DNA from: Tipula vernalis
Lineage: Eukaryota > Arthropoda > Insecta > Diptera > Tipulidae
NCBI GenBank assembly: GCA_958295665.1
Contig: OY282560.1
Location: 266,401,168-266,465,167, forward strand
Length of the DNA stretch: 64,000 bases
Reading direction: 5' to 3'
Part shown: positions 1-11,064 of the stretch, piece after piece
Layout of the letters: each line of letters starts with the position of its first letter
Numbering within the stretch: position 1 is the first letter of the stretch
The notes under the pieces: generated by a model
The model's database searches: none
What the model saw: only the letters and a program-made list of their open reading frames with translations
Told to the model about the DNA's origin: nothing
Position numbers and translations under genes: made by a program

Positions 1-385
1 ATTTGTGTGTGTATTATGCCCACACGTATATTTGTTAAGAATTTAATTTGTCTGTCTGTAATAAGTTGATTTTTCGGCATTTTTTATTGACAAATATATT
101 AATTGTTCATGGCAATCCCAATATTTTCGATTTGGTAAATCAGAAAAATATAGAGGCCAATCGCTCATAACATATCTACTGAAAAAAAGTAGAAATATCT
201 TCCCCCCTTCCCGTAATTTTGGCTGAAGACCCAGAGTTATACCAATGTACAACTCTGCAAAAAATTGGGATTGCCATGAACAATTAATATATTTGTCTAT
301 AAAAAATGCCGAAAAATCCACTTATTACAGACAGACAAATTAAATTCTTAACAAATATACGTGTGGGCATAATACACACACAAAT
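1..385. repeat. Inverted repeat (foldback), 122-bp arms
   Basis: Bases 1-122 are nearly the exact reverse complement of 264-385, with one mismatch near 66-70. The outer ends read ATTTGTGTGTGT and ACACACACAAAT. The loop (123-263) is unique within the arms but reappears inverted at 590-787. The left arm starts at the window edge, so the repeat may extend further. Apparent open frames here are by-products. It could be a foldback transposon end or part of the terminal repeat of the Penelope-like element downstream. Confidence 0.85.
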
Positions 386-491
386 GAGGTTTCTCCATGG
401 GTTTTTATATTTGATGTAGTTGAATAATAATTCGCTATGTCAGTATGTTCTGGCCAGATACTTAATGTATGTGGTTAGAGTGGAAATTTTT

Positions 492-558
492 GTAGTTTGG
501 TCGTAGCTGCCTGATGAGTGACCAATAGACCATACTTTTCAGTACGAAACCGAACTAC
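492..558 (+). ncRNA. Hammerhead-ribozyme-like motif
   Basis: The complete hammerhead core is present in the right order. Bases 492-500 pair with 550-558 over 9 bp (one G-U) as helix III. They are followed by the cleavage-site dinucleotide UC (501-502), a very short helix I (503-510), CUGAUGA (511-517), a weak helix II region (518-545) and GAAA (546-549). U501 opposite A549 satisfies the 15.1/16.1 pair. Helix I has only about 2 bp with a 4-nt loop, and helix II has about 3 bp with a long loop, so catalytic activity is doubtful. Hammerheads are known in terminal repeats of Penelope-like elements, and a Penelope remnant starts about 0.8 kb downstream on the same strand. A chance match or a decayed ribozyme are the alternatives. 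Confidence 0.45.
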
Positions 559-589
559 CAACAGAACTCATGGAGGGTTCTCATTTTTG

Positions 590-787
590 CCGAGTTGTAC
601 ATTGGTATAACTCTGGGCCTTCAGCCAAAATTACGGGGAGGGGGGAAGATATTTCTACTTTTTTTCAGTAGATATATTATGAGCGATTGGCCTCTATATT
701 TTTCTGATTTACCAAATCGAAAATATTGGGATTGCCATGAACAATTAATATATTTGTCTATAAAAAATTCCGAAAAATCAACTTATA
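590..787. repeat. Inverted third copy of the 59-255 sequence
   Basis: This block is the reverse complement of about 59-255, including the loop of the first foldback (the GGAGGGGGGAAGAT stretch here corresponds to ATCTTCCCCCC near 200). Differences are a handful of substitutions. Similarity stops at about 787. Together with 1-385 it makes a nested inverted duplication. Confidence 0.8.
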
Positions 788-1519
788 AAATAAAATACCA
801 AAATATATTTAAATATTAGTAAAAATAAAATAAGACATGAAATTTAACTGCGTAGTATATCAAATTGAGTCAATTTTGAGACATTTGTATTTAGATTTTA
901 TGTACAATCACACAAACATTAAAATCAAAATCATGCAATTAATCAAGAAATCAATCATTTATCATTGCCTGATAAATGCATCCCGGTGGATTACATTTTC
1001 CAAATTCACATTAAACTACGAGTACATCACTTATTATACACAAAAACACATACAAATGGAAAAATAAAAATTAATTTAAAATTACATTTAACTAAAAACA
1101 TGATTAAATAATTTAAATTAATCAAAATAAAAATAAATTACACTAAAAAAATTTTATTTTGCGGAGCAGACAAAAATACGTCTGTCTCCTTCGAACGTTT
1201 ATCGTCCACCCATTCAAAGCTTACAGGTGGTTTTATGTGTTTAAATTTATTTATTATCCAAACTGCAATCTTTGATGTTTGAACCTATTTTTAATGGTGA
1301 TTTTGTGATTTCTACGTGTACTAAACAAAAGATTAAAATACTATATGCAATGAAACCAAATAAGCCGCCAACGGAAGACTATATTATGGACATAGAAGCG
1401 GAAATCGGGAATATATCGCAACAAAAACAAAAAACGGAATACAACTCGGAATAGTAAAAAATTAAAAAAATTAAAACCTCACCTATATAAAAGCAGACAA
1501 AAATAACTCAATTATAATA

Positions 1520-2660
1520 ATGGATATAGACGACTACGAACAAAGAGTGGTAAACATGTTAACAGAAGGTGATACATAGAAATCAACATTAACAAAATTA
1601 ATCAATAAAGTAGCAGAATTCATCAAAGAAGTCAGCGAACTCTTGAACGAGAAATACCTCAACTTTAAACCAAAAAATATCAAATTCGCGTATTCCAGTT
1701 CTATATGCATTACCCAAAGCTCATAAACCAGGACAAAAAATGCGGCCAATAGCTTCGAACATCAATTCACCAACATCAAAGCTTGTAGTTTGGATAATAT
1801 ATAACTAAATCTAAACACATAAAACTACCTGACAGCTTTGAAGTAAAAAACACAATAGACCTGGTCAATAAGATAAAAGCGGAAACCGTAAAGAGAAACG
1901 AAGCCTTCGATGTTGTCTCACTATGTCCTAGCATTCCAATAGACAAAGCGATTGAGTTTCTGGAAAACTGGCTAATAAAAATGAAAATTCCAGCAAAACC
2001 ACCAAAGCGTACATAATTCTCACAAAATTATGTATAGAAGAAAGTTACATACAGTTTAGAAATACCACAAACAAACTAATGGGGTAGCCATGGGAAATCC
2101 GGTATCCAGCTTCATCGCCAACTTGTACATGTCATTTTTTGAAAATGCCACCGATATGTGGACGAAATCTTCGCATTAGTAAACAGGAGAAAAATAAAAA
2201 CAACACTCGAAATGATCAACGCCGTACATCCATCTGTTAAATTTACGATAGAAGAGGAATAGGAGAATAAGCTAAACTTCCTTGAAATAACTATTACCAA
2301 GAGCGAGCAACATCTAAACTTCAGTATTTATCGGAAACCAACGCATACTCCGAGATAGATCACATGATACTCATTCCACTATATTGAGTGTAAAAAGACA
2401 GCATTCAATAGCATGGTAAACAGGTTGATATTCATCCCAATGAATACCGAAAACTATAGAAAAGAATTACACACGATATACGAAATAGCCAACTTAAACG
2501 GATATAGCGAAAATTTTGTAACTAAAATAGTAAGCCGCACAAAACAAAGGAAATATTTAGAAGTATCCACAATTCTAAAACCGCTTAAAACGGAAAGCAA
2601 ATTTTTATCAATTCCATTCAAAAATATAAAGATAAAATTAAAGAACATCAAAACCCAGGT
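1520..2660 (+). pseudogene. Penelope-like reverse transcriptase, broken
   Basis: The reverse transcriptase would copy element RNA at nicked chromosomal DNA. Conceptual translation in shifting frames gives family-typical blocks: FDVVSLCPSIP near 1905-1940, GVAMGNPVSSFIANLYMS near 2080-2130, RYVDEIFALVN near 2152-2185, a block ending in HPSVKFT near 2225-2245, LNFSIYRKPTHTP near 2312-2350, and an H-to-KK-to-F-SM segment near 2380-2415. The last clean stretch is the frame at 2413-2703. The polymerase box is YVDE instead of the usual YVDD, which would impair catalysis even without the frameshifts. Stops interrupt at least at 1577 and 2262. The pieces are too consistent to be chance, so the assignment is firm although the copy is dead. 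Confidence 0.8.
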
Positions 2661-2984
2661 ATGTATCAAATACAATGCGAAAACTGCGACAACCTGTACA
2701 TAGTGTACATCGGCCAAACAAAAAGAACCATTGCAACAAGATTTTCGGAACATCAGAGAGCCACCAGTAACAAAAACATCAATAAATCAGCCATATCAGC
2801 ACATATGGTAACAAACAACCATAGATTTGGAATTTCCAGTTTAAAATTAATAAAAAGGGTAAAACATCACAAAAAATTAGACGCAGCAGAATCCGTTCAG
2901 ATTATGAATACAAGAGATAAAAAAATAAACAGAGATCTCGGGCCGGTTCAAAACAAAAGCCTAATTAGTTTAGTCAAAATATAG
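2661..2984 (+). pseudogene. GIY-YIG endonuclease domain of Penelope-like element
   Basis: This 107-codon frame holds MYQIQCENCDNLYI, then VYIGQTKR, then RFSEHQ and a SAISAHMVTNNH block. These match the GIY, YIG, arginine and glutamate-region motifs of the GIY-YIG nuclease that ends Penelope proteins. The domain would nick target DNA to prime reverse transcription. A small duplication (YIVYIG where YIG is expected) separates the two halves of the motif. It overlaps the end of the preceding frame, suggesting one ancestral ORF with a frameshift near 2660-2700. The frame stops at 2982-2984, probably the natural C-terminus. Confidence 0.8.
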
Positions 2985-2999
2985 ATTAACACCCCGGTT

Positions 3000-5900
3000 T
3001 TTATGATTTTTTAAATTACCCCCACAAAATATTGTAGTACTTTAAGAAACCCCCTCTCCTTTTTTGATCAAATTCTACATGAAAAACTATTTAAATTCAA
3101 GCACAATTCAAAAGAATAGTTAGTAGAAATTTAATTAGTATTTATAATGGAAGCAATGTAGCTTTCGAAATCTGGATCTACATACCATGGTATATAGATA
3201 AAAATAAAGTGTGAAATATAAAAGTGGTTTTTATTTTTGAACATAATTTAAAGGATTAAAAGTAATAGCTTTAAAGGTTAAGAAGGTCCATCATAAATAA
3301 AAAGAAAATGATGAAAGTCAACATTTTCTCGAAAATATTGCCAATTAAGGAGTGAAATAATCAAAATATCGGGAATATTGATTAATGCTCTCCTTATTAG
3401 AGTGAAATAGTAATAATCCGCAAACATTTCTATTTGTATCAGAAATAAATTTAATATTCAAAGCGCCCCGAAGGGGTTTACTACTTACAACAAGGATTGG
3501 TTTATGGTACTTTGATTTATTTTAAAATTGCCATTTAGCAGTCTAGTCGTCTTTTGGGAAAAAATTATATAGGATTATTATTATTGTACGATTCCATTTA
3601 ATAATTCAAGTTCATAACGAATTTGTCTTATTATTAGATATAAAAGAATATTTAAAGATATCAAAATAATTAAAGATGTTTAATCGTCATCTAATCTTTA
3701 ATAGTCATTGATTCATGAGTTGTATTAGAGAATGTAAGCCTGCCAATTGTTCACATCGATCAGAATCGGTTTAAGAACTTGAAAATGTATTACGCTGCGA
3801 TACTGTTATGGGTAAGCGTACAGTTGATCATTTGAATAAATTTCCAATGATTACAATCGTAATGTACATCGATGATCATTATAAATAAATTGATTAATAT
3901 TCATCTCTTTTTGGATCAGAATATGCAATATTTATTATTTTCCAATCTTTTATGTTTCCCAAGTTAAACATAAAAACACAAAATATGTTATATACATATA
4001 TGTTGTATGGTATATCTAATTTTCTTTATTTAATGTCGTATGGTATACAGTAAAATTGATAAAATTTTCATAAATTTCCCATTTTTAGATTTTGAATTTG
4101 CGTTCTTATTCAATTTTATTTAAATTGTTGTTGGAAGGAAATAAATAGGTTTCAATATACGTATGTATATAGGTTGGAAGGTTAAAAAATCGTATATATG
4201 TGTAAGGAAATAGCTATTTTCCGCCTTCCTAAATTTCAATGAAAATGATATGCTAACATTTTTTTTATTACGATTTCTACGAAATTATCAATTTTATATA
4301 ACGAAAAGATCATCATAAACAAAACCTTTTTGTTTTTCCATTACGTTACAATCTTATCAATTTCCTTTAAGCTTTCTTCATCATCTTTCTGACGAAAGTA
4401 AACACAAAAGTCAAAACTACTTTTACATAATTAATAGTAATAATACTCATAATAATAAGCATAATCAAGAAAATGATAAAAGGCAAAAAACCTGTAGTTA
4501 TGGTATTCGGTTATCTTATTCTTTAGAAAGGCAATCGAAAAAGTAGTCAGCACTATGAAATGATTTTTCCGTGAAATAATTTGTGTACATATTACATTAT
4601 TTTTATCCTTCCAGTATTTCTTGATGCCTTAACTTATTTACACAATGAAATTAAATTCCATGAAGTGGAAAATGAAGAAGAATTTTATTAGTTTTCCTTC
4701 CGTTTTTAGTTCGTTACAATTTGTATTTCATTTAGTTTTTGATTTCCAAAGCTATTTTATGCCACAAAAAATTTTAACATCTGTTCCTCACATCACCATA
4801 AACTGTACACATTTTTTTAGCCGCCTGTGCTGCCTTCTTCCCTTTTTTGAGATATAATTTTAAAATGTATCTAATTTCTTCTTTAATTTCACTCATTTTT
4901 GATACGGAATAACTTCTCACTGAATAATCAAAAAATTTATTTTCTATTAGTGATCTATGAAACGTTACCTACAAAATGGCACTTCAAAAATGACATATCA
5001 CCCTTTATCCAAATGAAATATATAACTTTGCTGATATCTATTATATAAATGGCGGAAACTTTTTAGACCCATTAATATATAGTCTAATTTCCTATTTTTT
5101 GTTTGGGTAAATAAACTAAAGTGTTAAAGTGGGTTTCTTTAGAGTAATATAAATTTATGTTTGATTGAAAGGTTAAACCGCACATCAATTTACATTTCTA
5201 AAATTTCATCCACAAATAAGGTTTAAAATGTAATTTGAGTGAGTGAGTATAAAATTTAAGGAGGAAAAACAAAAATCTATATTTTCATAAACCCCAATTT
5301 TAACTTTCAACATATTCCCCCCTAAAAAAAAAATGGGTTCATTCATTCAAAAGTACAACGCAAAAATTTATAAAATATTAATTACGAATTTTCTTTAACT
5401 TTCATTTTTATAATTTGTGTATAAGTGTTTGGCACAAAAATAAAAAGCACATCGCAGAAAGTTTCAATATCACCAGAGCAGAGAGATGAACATCGCCGAA
5501 ACAAAGAAAAGGGAAAATTTTATGATGAATGTTTATGTAAAAGAAAAAATGGAAACTTTCTGTTTATAACACGAAATGTGCTTTTTCGCTCTCTCATTTC
5601 GTGTTCAGTCTTTTAATTCGATTTAAATAATTAAATAAAATTAAAAATTATTTTATTATGTATTTCCTAAATAAATAACAAAACAAAAAAATGATTTCTC
5701 GTTCGTAGAGAAATGTTGTACTTTTTAGGGTGTCGATAATTTTTGTTTTCGTTCGAACGAAACTTTTTCCTATATACAGTTGCCATACTTAAAAGTTTTG
5801 ATATTTGGCAAACTTTTCTTTCTATGTATTAAGTATATAATTTAAAGTCTGTTTGTGTTTATAAAAAAAAAAAGGATTTGTTGTACTATTTTTAGGATTA

Positions 5901-7429
5901 TTATATTATATCCCCTTTTTACTTTTTTATTCTAGAAAATTAACCAGATTTTTGTATTTTGTCCCAAAGAAATTAGGACGATTGTGGGTATTGGAATATA
6001 TAATAACAGTACTAAATAGAAAAAAATTGGGAAAATTTTTTAGAATTTCTTTTAATTTAAATATTTTTATGTTTTTATTTTTGTGGAAAGAAATTTAAAT
6101 TTTTGTTTCAAGTGGTTTTTTCTTTCTAGAATTTAGAAATTAAATCAGAGTTTAATGATACGGCTTTTTATTTGGATAAACGTAATTATTGCGGAGATTT
6201 GAGCTGTAAAGTTTTAATGAAATGGTTTGTAAATACTGCTTATAAAGACGTTCTGTGAGATAATTAGACAAACGTTTTCTTCTAAAAAGATCCATTAACA
6301 GATATTTGTTTATGGCGGGATGTAATTAAGAATATTATTTTGTTGATTATAAAACTCACCGAGTGTTAATATTATATAATTAGTAGTTACAAAGGCCGTT
6401 GTTACGTTTTATTGCTTTTAATATGGGACCAGTTACTTGGATTAAGCCAACACCTCCTTTCTCTTCAATTTAATCAATGCTCAAAATCAGTGCTTGTCAA
6501 TTTTTTTTATATTGCGACACCCGAAATCTGAAAAATAAATTCCTGGGCCCCTCCAAAATTTTTTTAAGTTCAATTACATATAGTGAATTTAATGCTTTCT
6601 GGCCGTTCGTATGGAAGAATCCAACAAACCAAAATTTTTTTATTTTTTAATTTATACAGTTTTATTAGAAATTATTAAATTAAAAAAAAAAAAATATTAT
6701 ATTTCGTTCCAATCAGGACATTTTCAAATTTTAATTTATTGGATTTGGGTAATTTGATTCATTGAAATTTTCATATCAAATGATTTTGTCGAACTTGACT
6801 TATTTAAAATCAAATTTCAGTTAAATTTATTCTTCCGAATTAGCGAAATATGAAAATATTTAAAAATTAGAATTTCGTTGTACAAAATACAGAATTACCA
6901 ATTTTGTTTTTAAATGACCACCAACCAATTTGAAAGGTGTTTCCCAGTTTATTTAGAATATTGAAATTTTGTGGTTGGAGTTTCAACATACAACTAGGTA
7001 AACAGTTTAAACAGATTGAAATTTTTGAAGCCTAATTTGACACCAACGTGAAGTTTCTGATAAAAAATTACAAAAAATATGTATGTATTAAAAATACTCA
7101 AAACAAAATTCTTATTGGAATGAACTGAGTGATTTCTTTCCGTTAAGTTTCTAACAAATAATTAAAACATAATTATTTGATTCCAAATAAAACACATCCA
7201 AACTAGAAAAACGGTTTTAAACTCCCATTAAAACATATGTAAAGCTTAGAAGAAAGAATTTTTTTTTTTCCTTGCTTTATTATAAGGTTAATATAAAATG
7301 CAGATACAATATAATTTTCCAAGTTTTAGATATAAACTTTGCTACGGAATGGAGAAAAATAATACATAAATAGATTTAGACTAAAGTCATATAGTGAGTC
7401 AATTACAAGAAACTCGCAAAGAATGTACC
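3000..7429. other. AT-rich non-coding stretch
   Basis: I see no convincing gene. Open frames at 4645-4857 and 5425-5616 are short, AT-driven and match nothing I recognise. There are homopolymer tracts (A at 5867 and 6682, T at 7260), a small palindrome TTTCGTTCGAACGAAA near 5745-5761, and an imperfect inverted repeat at 5442-5586 listed separately. The 3' end of the Penelope-like element may lie near 3200. Confidence 0.6.
5442..5586. repeat. Imperfect inverted repeat, ~145 bp
   Basis: AAAAAGCACAT plus CAGAAAGTTT (5442-5464) is mirrored by AAACTTTCTG (5553-5562) and ATGTGCTTTTT (5576-5586). A gap on one side makes the arms unequal. It may be a small decayed MITE. No target duplication is evident. 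Confidence 0.5.
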
Positions 7430-7764
7430 TTATAATTAATATTATTTCGTATAATCACAAAACACCAACAGTTTTCACTTACTTAAAAATAAAAAAACCA
7501 AAATTTTATTTTTGAATTTATTTACTTTTATTTATTTAAAATTACAACTAGTTTCGATCTTGTAAAGATCATCTACAGGTAATTTTTTGCAATTCTGAGA
7601 ATTGCAAAAAATTACCTGTAGATGATCTTTACAAGATCGAAACTAGTTGTAATTTTAAATAAATAAAAGTAAATAAATTCAAAAATAAAATTTTGGTTTT
7701 TTTATTTTTAAGTAAGTGAAAACTGTTGGTGTTTTGTGATTATACGAAATAATATTAATTATAA
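7430..7764. repeat. Perfect 335-bp palindrome (167-bp arms)
   Basis: Bases 7430-7596 are the reverse complement of 7598-7764 with a single central G at 7597, and I found no mismatch. The arms carry the recognisable words CTAGTTTCGATCTTGTAAAGATCATC and AACACCAACAGTTTTCACTTAC. Outside the arms similarity stops at once. Transcription from either side would yield a long hairpin RNA. Identity between arms means a recent origin or conversion, or an assembly fold-back artefact. Confidence 0.9.
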
Positions 7765-7879
7765 AAAGATCACTTACGTCACTCCGCTTCAAAAAAAATT
7801 TTTTTTTTTTAAAAATGTTTAATGTACCTTAATTCTAACTTAATTCTATCTTATAATTAACTAAATATATACAACACAT

Positions 7880-8240
7880 AATGCAACAATTACAACAAAT
7901 TGCCCATCATCATGGGTGTTCGCGTTCTACCAAGATCATTTATTAAATTATTATTTATAAGTGAAAGTTTATTTTTATATTTCATGTAATATTGAAATGA
8001 TAGATCTTTAATTAAGTTGGTTTTAGTTCGTGAATGCAATCTTGTAGTTCGGTATCTCCTCGGGACATTTAATATTAATTTTAAAAATTAGTTTTGTAAG
8101 ATTTGAATTTTTTATTTGTGGATGTTAGCCGCATTTCACCATAGAGGAGATCCATACAAGATTACAGCCAGTACAACTGTCTTATAAGCTAACATTTTGT
8201 TTTCAAACGATAGGTAACTTTTTACTTTCTTTTACTCTAG
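7880..8240 (-). pseudogene. LINE A reverse transcriptase C-terminal region
   Basis: The minus strand reads NKMLAYKTVVLAVILYGSPLW near 8205-8140, then NAANIHK, IQILQN and P-R-RTTRLH toward 8030, ending near LINDLGRTRTP at 7930. These match the C-terminal domain after the thumb in jockey/I-type LINE polymerases (the YK, LYG, W and QN blocks). It continues the reading broken at 8964 by the inserted minisatellite segment. Stops and a frameshift are present. The poly(A) end of the element follows at 7811-7799. Confidence 0.65.
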
Positions 8241-8244
8241 TAAA

Positions 8245-8960
8245 ATAAAGTATAGTAATCATGAAAATTTTGAACCTTGAGATTTTTAGAGATTTATTTG
8301 TTTTGAGGTCCCCTGAGTCCGAAAAACTGGGTTTCGAAATGGTGTCTGTCTGTCAGTCTGTCAGTCTGTCAGTCTGTCAGTCTGTCAGTCTGTCAGTCTG
8401 TCAGTCTGTCAGTCTGTCAGTCTGTCAGTCTGTCAGTCTGTCAGTCTGTCAGTCTGTCAGTCTGTCAGTCTGTCAGTCTGTCAGTCTGTCAGTCTGTCAG
8501 TCTGTCAGTCTGTCAGTCTGTCAGTCTGTCAGTCTGTCTGTGTCCTCTCTACAGCCCAGATGGTTTAACCAATCGAACTGAAACTTCAGATTTAAGCTTT
8601 TTTGATAAATTGGAAGGTCCCAGTGAATTTTACTCCAAATCGGCTAACCGGAAGTGGCCACTCCCTTGGTCCAGAAAATTTATTTTGCAAATATCTTCAA
8701 AAGTATAAGGTTTACAAAAAACTAATTGAAACAAAATGTTTCTAAAAAATAAAAACAAATAAAAATTAAAAATTAAAAAAAAAAATTTAAAAATTTAAAA
8801 ATTAAAAAAAAAAAAATTTAAAAAAAAAGTTATAAAAAAAAATAAAATTTCTCAAAATTCTCTGTTCGTAAAAGAAAGTCGTGTGTTGGCCACACCTCCA
8901 TTTTTTTATTTAATAAAGAATATAGCACATAAAAAAGTTTATTAACTTTACTTATTATAA
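8245..8960. other. Foreign segment splitting LINE A
   Basis: The LINE reading stops at about 8964 and resumes at about 8240. The DNA between holds a leader with CCCTGAGTCCGAAAAACTGGG, the TCTGTCAG array, a GC-richer stretch (8540-8680), and an A/T tract of mixed A and T runs (8745-8850). Short-unit arrays with such flanks look like a dispersed non-autonomous repeat. I could not define its terminal repeats or a target duplication. Confidence 0.5.
8344..8540. repeat. Minisatellite (TCTGTCAG)n, ~24 copies
   Basis: An 8-bp unit TCTGTCAG repeats without interruption for about 195 bp. Because 8 is not a multiple of 3, each strand frame yields an eight-residue period such as VCQSVSLS, producing a 106-codon open frame (8261-8581) that is not a credible gene. 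The array lies in the segment that interrupts LINE A. Confidence 0.95.
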
Positions 8961-8963
8961 AAT

Positions 8964-10200
8964 TTAAGTGATTTTGTATGTCACTTTTGGATCCAGGAGA
9001 ATGCCAAGATATTTGACCTGTTTTTCCCAGGTTAATCCGTTTATAAGCAGATTTGTTTGAGGTAGTTTAGTTTTCATCCTACACCGCGAAAAATATATAG
9101 CCTGTGATTTGTTAGAGTTTTGTTTAAGACCCCATTTTTTAAAGTAAGCTACCAATATGTTGATATAATCAGTGAGTCTGTTTACTATGACTTTTGAGTA
9201 GATGTCGGAGGTGTACTTTAATGGGTATGTCATTTAGAAAAATACAAAATAAAATAGGGCTTATTACAGATCCTTGAGGAACCCCCGAGTTGATATTCAT
9301 TATACTGGAATTGGAGTTCCGGATCTGAACAAAATATTTTCGATTTTCGAAGTACGATTTCAATAGTTTGATTATGTGCATCGGGAAGCAATATCTATGA
9401 AGTTTATGCAAAAGACCATTTATCCAGACTGAATCAAATGCCTTTTCTAGGTCAAGAAGGACCATGCCAGTGGATTTTTTCAAGTTCCTTTGCATTTTAA
9501 CATGCTGGGTTATGCGATCGACTTGGTGGATGGTAGAATGTTGGTAACGGAAACCGAACTGTTGCGGTATTAACAAATTGTTTTCTTCAATAAAGTCATT
9601 TAGTATTTTTGATGATACACTCGAATACTTTACTAACCGAGCTAAGCAAGCTTATCGGTCGATAGCTGTCTACATCACATGGGTTACTGCCTTGCTTCAT
9701 TATTGCAACCACCTTAGCTATTTTCCAACAAGAGAGAAAATACGATAGTCTAATACAATGCGACAATAAATTTGTTAGAACTTTAAGTCCAGATTCTGGA
9801 AGATGTTTCAAGAAAATATTGAAGATTAAATCTTGGCCAGGTGCTTTGAAGGAACGGCTGTTATTTATAATCCCTCTTACCTCTTCTATTGATACATGGA
9901 ACAACGAAGCGTCGGTTACCACATAGTTATTCATAAGTTCCATACTGTTTTTAATTTCGTCTGATTCTAGAATGGTGACTGCTGTTCCGAAAGCTTTATG
10001 GAAATTTTGAGCAAGTGCTTGACATTTTTCATTTGAATCAATAATTTTACTACTGCCATCGGGATGGTTTAATGGTGGGATGCAAGTGTATTTTTTTTTT
10101 AGTAATCTTACCGTGTGCCAGTATGGTTTAGATCCTTTGTCCAAAGCTTTTTACTTATCCTGCCATTTAGCGTTAACAATATCATAGATTTTTTGTCTAA
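8964..10200 (-). pseudogene. LINE A reverse transcriptase, YADD box lost
   Basis: Downstream of the endonuclease the minus strand encodes the RT in three pieces: 10144-9596 (with SYRPISLLSSVSKVFE), 9576-9169 (FGFRYQHST, LLDLEKAFDSVW, SGVPQGSVISPILF, FLNDIP) and 9233-8964 (KQVKYLGILLD). The polymerase would make cDNA from element RNA at a nicked target. After FLNDIP the sequence jumps directly to the region following the active site, so the YADD box is deleted near 9235. A frameshift at 9576-9596 separates the first two pieces. The blocks are characteristic of jockey/I-type LINEs. The copy is catalytically dead. Confidence 0.85.
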
Positions 10201-11064
10201 TTACAGCATTAAGAAATTAACAATATTTCTAAGATAGGGATCTCGACTCTTTATCCATTGTCTACGCCTCACATTACTGAGCTTGATAAAATTTAGGATT
10301 TCGTCAGACAGAATTAACTTATATATACTCGAAGGAACAATAGTAGGCACAGAGAACTCTGCTGCTTCGTTAATAGTATCCGCAAGCTGTTTTGTCATCA
10401 AGTCAATTTGGCTAGTATCTGTGATAATTTGGTTGCTAGCGTATGACTTCAGTTTGTTATCAATAAAATTGTGAAATGAGAACCAGTCGGCTTTTTTAAA
10501 ATTGAAAGATTGAATTGTTTGATTTATGCGACAGGTTTGTAAGCGGATAGAACACAAAACTGGAAAGTGGTCTGAGTTAAGTTCATTTTTGGATCCAATA
10601 TAGTTTACAGGAACTTCGTTACTTGCTAAATAAAAATCAAGAGTACTATTAGTTCTATTAGTATGATGGTAGGTAGGCGTATCTGGAGAGTGCAAGACAA
10701 CATTCGCACGGCTGTTAAGTAAGTCAAATAAGGTACGTTCACCTTTGTTGGATTTACTACAGTTCCAAAATGAATGGTGGCAATTAAAATCCCCACCAAG
10801 AATAAATGGGCTATTTGAATTGAATAAGCGGTTAAGATCCCCTCTAAAATTGCAACGGCTAGATTTGAGCACGTAACATGAAGTTATTTTTAAGTAGGAA
10901 TCAGGCAGTTCCAATTGAATATAGATATTTTCAATACTTTGAAGAATTAAAGTGGGAAGTAGAGTATATGGAATGGAATTTTTGATGATGATAGCTACAC
11001 CTCCGCCAGATTGGTTGTCGCGATCATTTCTATAGATCAGGTAAAGTGGAAAACTGCGTCTGGT
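10201..11064 (-). pseudogene. LINE A AP-type endonuclease domain
   Basis: The frame at 10914-10201 contains FILGGDFNCHHSFW, NSTLDFYLAS and NSDHFPVL, the aspartate/asparagine and final histidine motifs of apurinic-type endonucleases that nick target DNA for LINE integration. Upstream, in other frames at 11064-10915, are YRNDRDNQSGGGVAI and IENIYIQLELP. One extra T in a T-run near 11075-11080 breaks the ISET motif. The part after SDHFPVL is the linker to the RT. The copy is frameshifted but otherwise well preserved. Confidence 0.8.

Larger units (their letters stand above)
485..3200 (+). mobile_element. Penelope-like retroelement (degenerate)
   Basis: This element carries a Penelope-type reverse transcriptase followed by a GIY-YIG-type endonuclease, the diagnostic order for Penelope-like elements. 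The coding part (about 1270-2985) is broken by frameshifts and stops. The upstream non-coding part holds a hammerhead-like motif (492-558), as expected of the family's terminal repeats. Exact ends are not resolved, and the outer limits given are tentative. The short open frame at 1272-1454 precedes the RT region and may be a remnant of its N-terminal part, but I do not recognise a domain in it. Confidence 0.7.

Noticed and set aside
4645..5616. Small open frames at 4645-4857 and 5425-5616
   Set aside because: Short and unmatched. The second lies in an inverted repeat.
8344..8540. CRISPR-like array
   Set aside because: The unit is 8 bp with no spacers, and the DNA is eukaryotic.
8261..8581. 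106-codon open frame with Ser/Val/Cys/Gln repeat
   Set aside because: It is only the translation of the 8-bp TCTGTCAG minisatellite.
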